64,000 bases of DNA from Desulfurella amilsii (lineage in GTDB: Bacteria > Campylobacterota_A > Desulfurellia > Desulfurellales > Desulfurellaceae), in contig NZ_MDSU01000018.1 of assembly GCF_002119425.1 (NCBI RefSeq), positions 1,145,501-1,209,500 on the forward strand, given 5' to 3'. The position numbers were made by a program, and so were the translations under genes. Positions 53,403 to 61,870 of the stretch are shown one piece after another (the stretch's first letter is position 1; each line of letters begins with the position of its first letter). The notes beneath the pieces are model-generated. The model was not told where the DNA came from. It made no database searches and saw only the letters and a list, made by a program, of their open reading frames with translations.

Positions 53403-53426
53403 AAGGGGACAGGCTACTTTATTATG
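53397..53426 (+). repeat. Half copy of the palindromic repeat at the GT gene's 3' end
   Basis: GGGGTAAAAGGGGACAGGCT then ACTTTATTATG. It supplies the TAA stop of the large GT gene. It is identical over about 27 bases to the copy at 47891, so the methyltransferase-GT pair is bracketed by same-orientation copies. Confidence 0.85.
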
Positions 53427-53461
53427 CCTTTATTGTTTATGTTTACAATGACATCTTATGA

Positions 53462-53566
53462 GAATGGTTAAACTTATACAAAGAACACAACCATCCAAAA
53501 TCAGAAGGTATGCAGTATCTTACCTGGGAAGAAAACGCAAAAAAGATTGCTGGAGGTGATCGTTGA
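53462..53566 (+). pseudogene. Orphan 3' end of a GT4 gene
   Basis: These 34 codons plus stop read EWLNLYKEHNHPKSEGMQYL and then TWEENAKKIAGG. They align with the tail of the intact GT upstream (DWLNLYKEGKHPKSDDMPWL, then TWKQSTEQL). There is no start of its own. Its TGA overlaps the TTG of the next gene as normal operon partners do, so this is most likely the original end of the GT gene, cut off by the event that brought in the repeat fragment and new 3' end. Confidence 0.85.
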
Positions 53567-54522
53567 TAAAAGATAACGGAAAGCCAAAAATTGCAGTTAT
53601 AATTCCCTGCTATAATGAAGAAGAAGTCTTGCCAGAAACAATTAATATTTTATCAGACTTTTTAGAAAGAATGAAAGCAAGTGAAATATCAGAAGACAGT
53701 TTTTTGCTTTTTATAGACGACGGTAGTAAAGACAATACGTGGCATACTATTGAAAAAGCAGCTCAAATTTCGCATTTTATAAAAGCAATAAAATTTTCTC
53801 GCAATTTTGGACATCAAAATGCTTTACTTGCAGGTTATGAATATGTGGTTGACAAATGCGATGCGGCTCTTACTATAGATGCCGATTTACAGGATGATAT
53901 AAATGTAGTCGAGGAAGGCATAAAAAAAATAAATGATGGCTGCGATATAGTATATTTTGCAAGAAAAAGACGTTCGGCAGATTCCTGGTTTAAAAGAACT
54001 ACAGCAGTATTGTTTTATAAATTAATGGCTTTATTGGGGGTAGAAATTGTTTATAATCATGCAGATTTTAGATTAACCACAAATAGGGTACAAAGGGAAT
54101 TATTATCTTTCAGGGAGGTCAATCTTTTCTTAAGAGCGATGTTTCCCTTAATGGGTTTTAGATCGGAGATAATCTATGAGGATAGAAAAGAACGTAAGGC
54201 GGGAGAATCAAAATATCCTCTTAAAAAGATGCTTGCATTTGCGTTTGAGGGGATAACATCGTTTAGTGTCATGCCACTAAGGTTTATCACAGTTTTAGGT
54301 ATTATTGTCTTTTTGTTAAGCATTTTAATGGGTTTTTATATCGTCTTTGTTAAATTTTTTGGACATAGTGTTGTTCCTGGTTGGGCTTCTGTGGTTATCC
54401 CCATTTATCTTTTAGGAGGGTTAACGATATTTTCTATTGGAGTAGCAGGCGAATATATTGGCAAAATATATAAAGAAGTAAAAGCTAGGCCAAGATTTAT
54501 AGTTGATAAGGTAATAGAGTAA
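53563..54522 (+). CDS. GT2 polyprenyl-phosphate glycosyltransferase (GtrB/DPM-like)
   Basis: This 319-residue enzyme transfers a sugar from a nucleotide donor to polyprenyl phosphate. A GT-A domain (IAVIIPCYNEEEVLPETINI, LLFIDDGSKDNTW, LTIDADLQDD, NHADFRLTTNR) is followed by two C-terminal transmembrane helices (about 235-260 and 270-295), the GtrB layout. The start is TTG at 53563 after GGAGGTGAT and overlaps the stop of the orphan GT tail. With gtrA and the large GT-C protein downstream it forms a periplasmic glycan-decoration module. Confidence 0.92.
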   Translation: MIKDNGKPKIAVIIPCYNEEEVLPETINILSDFLERMKASEISEDSFLLFIDDGSKDNTWHTIEKAAQISHFIKAIKFSRNFGHQNALLAGYEYVVDKCDAALTIDADLQDDINVVEEGIKKINDGCDIVYFARKRRSADSWFKRTTAVLFYKLMALLGVEIVYNHADFRLTTNRVQRELLSFREVNLFLRAMFPLMGFRSEIIYEDRKERKAGESKYPLKKMLAFAFEGITSFSVMPLRFITVLGIIVFLLSILMGFYIVFVKFFGHSVVPGWASVVIPIYLLGGLTIFSIGVAGEYIGKIYKEVKARPRFIVDKVIE

Positions 54523-55205
54523 TGAAAAAGATAAATTTTGATGATTTTGCTGAAAATTATGATGAGATTTTAAAAGGTCAAACTCAATTTTTTTCAAAAG
54601 ATGATAAATATTTTGCTAGATATAAGATTGATATTGTTAGTAATTATATTAACTTTAAACCGGAAAAAATTCTTGAATTTGGTTGTGGTATTGGTAGAAA
54701 TGTGCCATTTCTAAAAGAGAAATTTCCTGATTCTAAATTGTTTGGTATCGATATATCCCAAAAAAGCATTGAGATTGCAAAGAGTCAGTATCCATTCTGT
54801 GAATTCTTTACTGTGGATGATCAAAAAACGGATGAAAGTTTTGATCAATTTGATTTAATTTTTATTGCGGGAGTTTTTCATCATATGTGTCCAGCTGAAA
54901 GATCTATTAATATAGAAAAAATTAAGAATTTATTAACAAACAATGATTGTTTATTTATATTTGAACACAATCCATATAATCCTATAACACGCAAGCTAGT
55001 AAAAGAATGTCCTTTTGATAAAGATTGCTTGTTGTTATCTAAATACGAAATGATTAAATTACTTGAAAAATCCAATTTTAAAGTAGATGCAGCTGGATAT
55101 TTTTTATTTATACCACCAAAATTTTCCTATCTTTTAAAACTTGAAAAAATATTCACTGGTTTACCATTAGGTGGACAATGGTTTGTTAAAGCAAGAAAGT
55201 ATTAG
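54522..55205 (+). CDS. Class I SAM-dependent methyltransferase
   Basis: The 227-residue enzyme has motif I ILEFGCGIGRNVPFL, motif II-like LFGIDISQKSIEIAKSQ and FDLIFIAGVFHHM. No membrane segment is evident. It lies between gtrB and gtrA and shares a stop/start junction with gtrB, so it probably methylates a sugar or lipid intermediate of the same module. Substrate unknown. Confidence 0.85.
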   Translation: MKKINFDDFAENYDEILKGQTQFFSKDDKYFARYKIDIVSNYINFKPEKILEFGCGIGRNVPFLKEKFPDSKLFGIDISQKSIEIAKSQYPFCEFFTVDDQKTDESFDQFDLIFIAGVFHHMCPAERSINIEKIKNLLTNNDCLFIFEHNPYNPITRKLVKECPFDKDCLLLSKYEMIKLLEKSNFKVDAAGYFLFIPPKFSYLLKLEKIFTGLPLGGQWFVKARKY

Positions 55206-55593
55206 AGTGTTCTTAAAATATCTCTTAGTCGGCATCATAAATACAATTGTTGGCTATGGGATTATATTTTCTCTTATGTTTATTGGCACGTCTCCAGAAA
55301 TAAGCAATATTATAGGTTATGCAATAGGCATCATTGTATCTTATGCCCTCAATAAAATCTACACATTTAAAAGCAAAGCTCACCCAAAAAAGGAATTTCC
55401 AAAATTTGTTTTGTCGCTTTTGACATCTTATGGGCTAAATTTCTTAACTCTGATTTTGTGTATTCATATTTTTAAGATTAATCCATATATATCCCAGATT
55501 ATAAGCGGGGCAGTATATACGCTTAGCGGTTTTGTATTTTTGAAATATTTTGCATTTAGGAATCAATTAGAAGGACAGACCAATGAAGATTAA
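55171..55593 (+). CDS. GtrA family flippase-like membrane protein
   Basis: A small protein with four transmembrane helices, VFLKYLLVGIINTIVGYGIIF, then YAIGIIVSYALNKIYTF, FVLSLLTSYGLNFLTLIL and a final helix, the GtrA layout. Family members are thought to flip polyprenyl-phosphate-linked sugars for O-antigen glucosylation. The longest start is GTG 55171. TTG 55183, spaced seven bases after AGGTGG, is at least as likely, giving 136 residues. It overlaps the large GT-C gene by 11 bases. Confidence 0.88.
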   Translation: MDNGLLKQESIRVFLKYLLVGIINTIVGYGIIFSLMFIGTSPEISNIIGYAIGIIVSYALNKIYTFKSKAHPKKEFPKFVLSLLTSYGLNFLTLILCIHIFKINPYISQIISGAVYTLSGFVFLKYFAFRNQLEGQTNED

Positions 55594-58153
55594 CAGTATG
55601 TTTAAGAATTTCTTTTCTACAAAATACTTTGCTTTTTTTATTTACCTGCTTTTAGCAATCGTGTTTTGGGGCATACCGATGAATTTTGATTTTATATCAA
55701 AAGTGAATATTGGCGGTGACCCTGCATTTTATTTATGGAGCCTAAAATGGTGGCCTTATGCCATATCTCATGGGTTAAACCCATTTCTGACAAAGGCATT
55801 TTGGGCTCCTTTTGGCCAAAACCTCGCTTGGACTACAAGTGTGCCATCTATTGCGTTATTGTTTTCACCCGTAACAGTCATTTTTGGCCCTATTTTTTCT
55901 TATAATTTAGCTATAATTCTGTCTCTTTCTTTGGGGGCTTTTGGCGTATATCTGATATGTAAAAGCCTAAATCTAAAACAAATTTCTTCTATATTTGGTG
56001 GACTTGTTTTCTTTTTTTCAAGCTACGTGTGGGGGCAACTTCTTGGACATTTGAATCTTGATATAGTATTTGCTATTCCGTTTTTGATTTATATATTTAT
56101 ACTGAGATTTAAAAATTATATTAGCTTTAAAAAGTATCTGATATTCTTTAGCATATTACTCGCTTTTCAGTTTGGCGTGTCAAATGAGATATATGCTACT
56201 TTTGTAATATTTGGGTTTATTGCGCTATTTATAATGTTTTTGATTTTTATCACAAATGAAGTGTATAGAAAGTTAATAATCAAAACCACTTTGGAGTCAG
56301 CTGCCGCAGTTTTAATAAGCATTTTATTGCTATCCCCATATTTATATTTCATATTTTATGGGTACATAAAGGAACATCTGCAATCCATAGCATTTTATGT
56401 AACAGACCCGCTGAATCTTTTTATTCCAACCCCTATAACGCTGCTTTTTGGCCAGTTATTTGCTCCAATCAGCTATCATTTTACAGGAAACTTTAGTGAA
56501 GAGGGAGCATATTTAGGTTTGCCTTTGATATTTATTATAGTTTCTTTCATAGTAATAGCTTGGCGTAGTAAGAATAAACTACATATTTTTCTTTCATCGC
56601 TATTAGTGGTTATATTGGTTTTTAGTTTTGGACCTTATTTAAACATATTAGGTCACCAATTAATACCAATGCCATGGTATATATTTACAGAAATGCCACT
56701 GACAGGACAAGCCTTACCAACCAGATTTACTCTATACATTGTATTAATCGCAAGCGTTATGAGCGCTATATGGTTAGAAAAGATAAACATAAATAAAAGT
56801 TTTAAATATGCTATAGCAGCATTGGTCATTATTTTTTTAATCCCAAAACTCAGTATGTACAAAGGCTCAAATATTCAATATCCAGCCTTTATTTCATCTG
56901 GAGCATACAAAAAATATATAAAACAGGGAGAAAATGTTATTATTTTCCCCACTTATGCAATTGGTGGTTTTCAAGGTCCTCTATGGCAACAAAAAACAAA
57001 TTTTTATTTTAATCTATCTCAAGAAATCGCCGGTGCATCACCAAAAGAATTAATTTTGGATCAAGAATTAAAACCTGTACTTTTAGACTTTTTTTACGGT
57101 GAAAATTCACCACATCCCATCTTTAATAATGCTTATAAATTTTCTTTTTTTTCTTACCTCGCAAAATGCAACGTAGGGGCTATAATTTTGCCTGAAGATT
57201 ATCACAATCCTGAAGTACAAAAATTACTTGATCTTTTAAATATAAAACCTAATAATGTTGGTGGAGTTATAATTTATCAGATTAACAAAAACTATATTAA
57301 CTCTGCCTTAGAAAAAGCACACATTGAATATTTAAAATATTTTAGTGATATATTTTCTACTCTTTTCTCCTCTTCTCAAAAATTCCTCTCAGACGGTGGC
57401 GATGCATCTAAACTTTTGCCTCAATACTTAGAAAAAAATGGCTACCTTGACAAATCCTTTGGTTATAAGACTGGCACTGCCATTAACTGGACAAATAACA
57501 ATGGCTGGGTAGGACAGTGGGCTTGCCCAGATGGTAAAGGTGAATGCTTTGGAGTGGGTATACTGGGAGGCCTCGATCAGTTAAAGCCTATTGTAGATAA
57601 GTATAAATCAGAATCTTTGCAGATATTTTTCCCATACCCGACAGTTTATGATCCAGCCGCTTCATCTAGCGAAGGTCAGCTTCTTATGATATTTAAAGCC
57701 CCTAAGCCAAATCCTATAATAACGAAAATACCTTATACTATTAGCTTTACTGCATCTGGCAACTCTCAGAGATATATAGGTTCTGGTTTTTGTAACGCAG
57801 AAAGCTGGGGTACATGGACCTGTGCAAAAGAAGTGTCTGTAAGTTTTAAATTTAGAAGTGAGGAGTTTAAAAAACCCATGTATATGAAACTTACAATTAT
57901 TAACGCTTTGGTTAGTAAAGATCATCCTCAAAAGTTTGAGTTTTATCTAAATGAAAAACTTATTGGCTCTAAAACTTATACAAGTAAGGACAAATTCCCA
58001 CAAACTATTGCTTTGAATATAAATAACGTTGCACAAAATGAAAATTCGCTTGTTATAAAGATTCCAAACGCAGCCTCTCCAAAATCACTTGGAATAAGCA
58101 ACGATACAAGAGAATTAGGTATTGGGTTGATAAGCATAGAGTTTAATAATTGA
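55583..58153 (+). CDS. Large membrane glycosyltransferase, GT-C/GtrC-like
   Basis: The 856-residue protein has about eleven predicted transmembrane helices in residues 1-425. The first periplasmic loop contains GGDPAFYLWSLKWWPYA, the acidic motif region expected of polyprenyl-phosphate-sugar-dependent GT-C enzymes. A periplasmic C-terminal part (about 430-856) ends in a beta-rich segment. Position after gtrB and gtrA suggests the specific transferase (gtrC role) that decorates the polysaccharide in the periplasm. The family name is not certain. Confidence 0.72.
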   Translation: MKINSMFKNFFSTKYFAFFIYLLLAIVFWGIPMNFDFISKVNIGGDPAFYLWSLKWWPYAISHGLNPFLTKAFWAPFGQNLAWTTSVPSIALLFSPVTVIFGPIFSYNLAIILSLSLGAFGVYLICKSLNLKQISSIFGGLVFFFSSYVWGQLLGHLNLDIVFAIPFLIYIFILRFKNYISFKKYLIFFSILLAFQFGVSNEIYATFVIFGFIALFIMFLIFITNEVYRKLIIKTTLESAAAVLISILLLSPYLYFIFYGYIKEHLQSIAFYVTDPLNLFIPTPITLLFGQLFAPISYHFTGNFSEEGAYLGLPLIFIIVSFIVIAWRSKNKLHIFLSSLLVVILVFSFGPYLNILGHQLIPMPWYIFTEMPLTGQALPTRFTLYIVLIASVMSAIWLEKININKSFKYAIAALVIIFLIPKLSMYKGSNIQYPAFISSGAYKKYIKQGENVIIFPTYAIGGFQGPLWQQKTNFYFNLSQEIAGASPKELILDQELKPVLLDFFYGENSPHPIFNNAYKFSFFSYLAKCNVGAIILPEDYHNPEVQKLLDLLNIKPNNVGGVIIYQINKNYINSALEKAHIEYLKYFSDIFSTLFSSSQKFLSDGGDASKLLPQYLEKNGYLDKSFGYKTGTAINWTNNNGWVGQWACPDGKGECFGVGILGGLDQLKPIVDKYKSESLQIFFPYPTVYDPAASSSEGQLLMIFKAPKPNPIITKIPYTISFTASGNSQRYIGSGFCNAESWGTWTCAKEVSVSFKFRSEEFKKPMYMKLTIINALVSKDHPQKFEFYLNEKLIGSKTYTSKDKFPQTIALNINNVAQNENSLVIKIPNAASPKSLGISNDTRELGIGLISIEFNN

Positions 58154-58409
58154 GTGATTGTGAAACAAGAACTCAAAACTTTATTTTTTAAAAAATACGA
58201 TTTGAAATGTTTGAATTTCGCTTTGAGAAAGACAATTATTTGACAAATTAACAGAACCTGCTTGCAAAATATATCTAAAAGAAATAAAAGAGTATTTTGA
58301 AAAAGAGTCGAGTAAACTATAACCCCTTTTAACATCATCATATCTAATTTAAAACGCAAGGTAAATTTTGCTTCTTTTTGCACCAAACCTCTCTTTGTTT
58401 AGCTAATTA
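58154..58409. other. Intergenic stretch, possible relic
   Basis: No complete gene. A short open stretch near 58240-58321 reads LFDKLTEPACKIYLKEIKEY and then FEKESSKL before a stop, which looks protein-like but has no start or recognisable family. It may be a relic of a lost gene between the polysaccharide locus and prs. Confidence 0.35.
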
Positions 58410-58438
58410 TTGACAAAATTAGCGCTATTTGATAGATT
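58410..58438 (+). promoter_or_regulatory. Candidate promoter upstream of prs
   Basis: Perfect TTGACA (58410-58415), 17-base spacer, TAGATT (58433-58438, 4/6). Transcription would start near 58445 and run through a hairpin with T-rich tail before the prs ATG at 58570. Confidence 0.5.
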
Positions 58439-58454
58439 AAGCTGGTAAGTTTTT

Positions 58455-58501
58455 AAGGGCTTTTTTTCGTTTCGATAGACGCCCTTTTAAAAGTTTTTTT
58501 T
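58455..58501 (+). terminator. Hairpin with T-tract between candidate promoter and prs
   Basis: AAGGGC (58455-58460) pairs with GCCCTT (58481-58486), extendable with a small bulge through AAAAG, and is followed by eight T (58494-58501). It may terminate readthrough from the polysaccharide locus or, if the promoter at 58410 is real, act as a leader attenuator of prs. Confidence 0.55.
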
Positions 58502-58569
58502 GGCTTATTGCCTAGGTTAGAGGGGGATAGATTAGTCATTTAATCGATAAAAACTGCAAGGTGGTTTTA

Positions 58570-59505
58570 ATGAGAGGTTTAAAGTTGCTTGCTGGCTCAG
58601 CAAACAGAGAGTTATCCCAAAAGATAAGCGATTATCTCAATGAGCCGATTGTTGATACGGAGATTTCGCGCTTCAGCGATGGTGAGGTTTCGGTACAGAT
58701 AAAGGAAAATATAAGGGGCTCGGATGTTTTTTTGATCTGTTCGCTGTCTGGACCAGTGAATGAAAACATAATGGAAATGCTTGTTATGATGGATGCGATT
58801 AAGCGCTCAAGCGCAAACTCGCTTACGGTAGTTTTGCCGTATTACGCATATGCAAGGCAGGATAGAAAGGTAAAATCGCGTGTACCTATAAGCGCAAAGC
58901 TTATGGCTGACTTGTTGACCGTGTCCGGTGCTAATAGGATTGTAGCTATGGATCTGCACGCAGGCCAGATCCAGGGTTTTTTTGATATACCCGTGGATCA
59001 CTTGTATGCATCGCCTGTTATTGCCAACTACATCCGCGATCTTCACAAAGACGATATTGTTATAGTCTCGCCTGATGCTGGCGGTGTAGAGCGCGCAAGG
59101 GATCTTGGCAAAAAATTAGGCTGCAGCCTTGCTATTGTGGATAAAAGGCGCTCCAAACCCAATGTCAGTGAGGTGCTGCATATAATTGGTGATTGTTCGG
59201 GCAAAACTGCCGTGCTTGTGGATGATTTGATAGACACAGCAGGCACGATTGTAAACGCAAGCATTGCTTTGACAGAAAATGGAGCGCGTGAGGTTTATGC
59301 ATGCTGCACACATCCTGTGCTTTCTGGACCAGCGCTTGAGCGCATAGAAAACTCACCCATTCAAGAGTTAGTTATTACAGATACGCTTGTGTGGAATGCT
59401 AAAAAAGACTGCAAAAAGATAAAAACGCTTTCTGTTGCCAATTTAATCGGAGAGGCAATTAGAAGAATTTACAATAAAGAGTCAGTCAGCTCACTGTTTG
59501 ACTAA
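58570..59505 (+). CDS. prs: Ribose-phosphate pyrophosphokinase
   Basis: Prs makes PRPP from ribose-5-phosphate and ATP for nucleotide, histidine and tryptophan synthesis. The ATG at 58570 (MRGLKLLAGSANRELSQKI) follows AAGGTGG. An in-frame GTG at 58561 is the ribosome-binding site itself. The 311-residue protein has the flexible loop YARQDRKVKSRVPISAK, DLHAGQIQGFFDIPVDHLYA and the PRPP loop VLVDDLIDTAGTI. Complete and typical. Confidence 0.97.
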   Translation: MRGLKLLAGSANRELSQKISDYLNEPIVDTEISRFSDGEVSVQIKENIRGSDVFLICSLSGPVNENIMEMLVMMDAIKRSSANSLTVVLPYYAYARQDRKVKSRVPISAKLMADLLTVSGANRIVAMDLHAGQIQGFFDIPVDHLYASPVIANYIRDLHKDDIVIVSPDAGGVERARDLGKKLGCSLAIVDKRRSKPNVSEVLHIIGDCSGKTAVLVDDLIDTAGTIVNASIALTENGAREVYACCTHPVLSGPALERIENSPIQELVITDTLVWNAKKDCKKIKTLSVANLIGEAIRRIYNKESVSSLFD

Positions 59506-59516
59506 AGGGAGGAACA

Positions 59517-60110
59517 ATGCAACTTAAAGCACAGATAAGAGACACAAAAGCAGAAGCAAAGGCACTAAGAAGACAAAGCCTCATACCCGCTGTAATGTAC
59601 GGTCGCGGACAAGATCCTATTAATCTCAGCTTGGATAAAAAAGAAACAGTTGCTGTTTTGAGAAAGGCAAGGCGAACAGATATTTTTGAAGTTGCTTTTG
59701 AAGATAAAACATTTAGGTGCATTATAAAAGAAGTGCAAAAGCACCCCGTTACATCAGAGGTTTACCATGTGGATTTTTATAAGTTTGATCCAAGCAAGCA
59801 CATCAATATTGAAGTGCCCATTGTGTTAAAAGGGGATGCAAAAGGTGTAAAAGCAGGCGGCGATCTATACCAGCCAAGAAAAAAGATTACGCTTAACAGC
59901 TTACCTGACAGTATACCTAACGAGATAGCGCTTGATGTATCAAATTTAGATATAGGCGATTCTATACATGCTTTTGATTTAGAGCTTCCAGAAGGCGTGA
60001 AAATTGCAAGCAGCAGAAACTTTGAAATCGTGGGTGTTGTAGGCAAGTCTAAAGAAGAACAAACCGCAGCAGAGCAAGAAAGCCAAGCGGAAAGTGCAGT
60101 GTCTAAATAA
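59517..60110 (+). CDS. rplY: Ribosomal protein bL25 (CTC form)
   Basis: A 197-residue long-form L25 with a 5S-rRNA-binding N-terminal domain (AEAKALRRQSLIPAVMYGRG, ending at HVDFYKF) and a C-terminal TL5/CTC domain (ISIEVPIVLKGDAKGVKAGGDL-like NIEVPIVLKGDAKGVKAGG). A charged tail rich in Glu/Gln/Ala closes it. The usual order prs-rplY-pth is kept here, with 11- and 13-base gaps. Confidence 0.95.
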   Translation: MQLKAQIRDTKAEAKALRRQSLIPAVMYGRGQDPINLSLDKKETVAVLRKARRTDIFEVAFEDKTFRCIIKEVQKHPVTSEVYHVDFYKFDPSKHINIEVPIVLKGDAKGVKAGGDLYQPRKKITLNSLPDSIPNEIALDVSNLDIGDSIHAFDLELPEGVKIASSRNFEIVGVVGKSKEEQTAAEQESQAESAVSK

Positions 60111-60123
60111 CCACTAAAGCAGC

Positions 60124-60696
60124 ATGCATGCAATTGTAGGGCTTGGAAATCCTGGTGAAAAATATGCAAATACCTTTCATAACGCGGGTTTTTGGGCTTT
60201 AGATGCGCTTGGTAGTGCGTTTTACGCAAAGTTTAGCAGTAATAGTAGTTTTAACGCTATAATTGCAGTTTGTTTTATAGAAAATCACAAGGTTGTGCTT
60301 GCAAAACCCACTACATATATGAATTTAAGCGGTACAGCAGTGGGGGCGCTTTTGCAGTTTTATAAGATAAGCGTGGAAGATTTGATTGTTATAAGAGACG
60401 ATATTGATATGGATCTTGGCAAAATTAAGCTTAAGCAAAATTCGTCAAGCGGCGGGCACAAAGGTGTGCAGTCAATTATTGATGCGATAGGCTCAAAAGC
60501 TTTTATACAGGTAAAAATTGGCGTTGGCAGGCAGGATAATGTATCTGATTTTGTGTTAAAAAAATTGAGCGATCAGGAAAAAAAGATATTGGCCAAAAGT
60601 GCTGAAATTGCCGCTGAAGCCAGCGTGCAAATAGTGACCGTTGGTTTCGAAAAAGCAGCAAACAATTACAATAATAAGGTTGCTTTAGATGTTTAG
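60124..60696 (+). CDS. pth: Peptidyl-tRNA hydrolase
   Basis: Pth frees tRNAs from prematurely released peptidyl-tRNA. The 190-residue protein shows VGLGNPGEKYANTFHNAGF with the catalytic His, KPTTYMNLSGTAVG, IRDDIDMDLGKIKLKQNSSSGGHKGV and a C-terminal lid helix. The ATG at 60124 is preceded by AAAGCAGC, a weak ribosome-binding site, fitting coupling to rplY. Confidence 0.96.
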   Translation: MHAIVGLGNPGEKYANTFHNAGFWALDALGSAFYAKFSSNSSFNAIIAVCFIENHKVVLAKPTTYMNLSGTAVGALLQFYKISVEDLIVIRDDIDMDLGKIKLKQNSSSGGHKGVQSIIDAIGSKAFIQVKIGVGRQDNVSDFVLKKLSDQEKKILAKSAEIAAEASVQIVTVGFEKAANNYNNKVALDV

Positions 60697-60799
60697 GTAT
60701 GAGAGTTAAAGCGCGAAACCAGCAAAACCTATAGTGTTTGGAGTTTTACTTTGGATTTTTATGTTGATCATTAATGTGAGGGTGTGAAAGAGTTTGAAT

Positions 60800-61870
60800 A
60801 TGGCATTAAAGAAGCTAAAAATTAGGGATAAAATCGTAGAGCACTGCGTTATACAAGGCGGTATGGGTGTGGGCGTAAGCCTGTATCCTTTGGCAAAAGC
60901 TGTGGCTCAAAACGGCGGTATTGGCGTTATATCAAGCGTTGCTTTGGATAGAATTTTATCTAAGCGAAACGGCAAAAAGTACTCTATATACGAAGCATGC
61001 GAAGAAGAAGTAGCTTTAGCCAAAGACGGATCAAACTGCATAGGCATAAATATTATGGTTGCTGTGCAAAGAGACTATGAGGCAAGCGTCAAAGGAGCAA
61101 TTGCAGGCGGTGTTGACATTATTATATCTGGTGCAGGGTTACCTACGGAGCTTCCAAAGGCAGCTACAAGTAAAGATGTGGCACTTGTACCCATTGTGTC
61201 TAGCCTGAGGGCTTTTGATATCATTTGCAAGCGCTGGGAGCGGTTTGGCAGAAGACCAGATGCAGTGGTAGTAGAAGGGCCGCTTGCAGGCGGGCATTTG
61301 GGCTTTCGATTTGCCGATTTAGACAAAGAAGAAAACAAACTTGAAAATATACTGCTCCCCATAAAAGAAAAAGCCATAAGGTGCGATGATATACCTGTTA
61401 TAGCAGCAGGTGGCATATACACGCACGATGATATAAAGAAGTTTTTGGATATGGGGGCAGATGCAGTGCAGATGGGTACACGTTTTTTGGCAACATTCGA
61501 AAGCAGTGCTAGCCCTGAGTACAAGCAGGCTGTGATTAGAGCCGACAAAGATGATATTGTGGTAGCATATAGGCCGGGTTCGCCTTCGGGCTTGCCATTT
61601 CGCGTAATAAAATCCTCACCTATGTATCAGGATGCCTTGTTAGCTAAAAGACACACAAACTGCGATAAAGGCTACTTGTTAAATAAAGATGGCTACTGCC
61701 CTGCTATGGTGGACAATATAAATTACTTTTGTATATGCAATGGTTTGCTCTCAAGCGCAGGTTACAATTCTGATAAAGAAAAGCCCATTTATACGGTGGG
61801 TAGCAATGCTTACCGCGTTGATAGGCTTTTAAGTGTTGAAGAATTAATGAAGGAGCTTGTATATGGGTAG
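60800..61870 (+). CDS. Nitronate monooxygenase family flavoprotein
   Basis: This is an FMN-binding TIM-barrel protein of 356 residues. Its features are CVIQGGMGVGVSLYPLAKAVA, IGINIMVAV, IISGAGLPTELP, VVEGPLAGGHLGFRF (with the family His), VIAAGGIYTHDDI and ADAVQMGTRFLAT. The family includes nitronate monooxygenase and FabK-type enoyl-ACP reductases. A cysteine-rich C-terminal part (CDKGYLLNKDGYCP, CICNGLLSSAG) matches a subgroup often found in anaerobes. Substrate uncertain. An in-frame TTG two codons upstream (60794) is a possible start. It overlaps hom. Confidence 0.85.
   Translation: MALKKLKIRDKIVEHCVIQGGMGVGVSLYPLAKAVAQNGGIGVISSVALDRILSKRNGKKYSIYEACEEEVALAKDGSNCIGINIMVAVQRDYEASVKGAIAGGVDIIISGAGLPTELPKAATSKDVALVPIVSSLRAFDIICKRWERFGRRPDAVVVEGPLAGGHLGFRFADLDKEENKLENILLPIKEKAIRCDDIPVIAAGGIYTHDDIKKFLDMGADAVQMGTRFLATFESSASPEYKQAVIRADKDDIVVAYRPGSPSGLPFRVIKSSPMYQDALLAKRHTNCDKGYLLNKDGYCPAMVDNINYFCICNGLLSSAGYNSDKEKPIYTVGSNAYRVDRLLSVEELMKELVYG

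Noticed and set aside
57976-58386. 136-codon minus-strand open frame overlapping the end of the GT-C gene
   Set aside because: Mostly antisense to a convincing gene; composition and lack of a ribosome-binding site mark it as a shadow.
61075-61548. Long antisense frame inside the nitronate monooxygenase gene (and similar ones inside tsaD, hemC, rplY, dapB)
   Set aside because: The sense frames carry complete family motifs; the antisense frames are by-products of codon bias.
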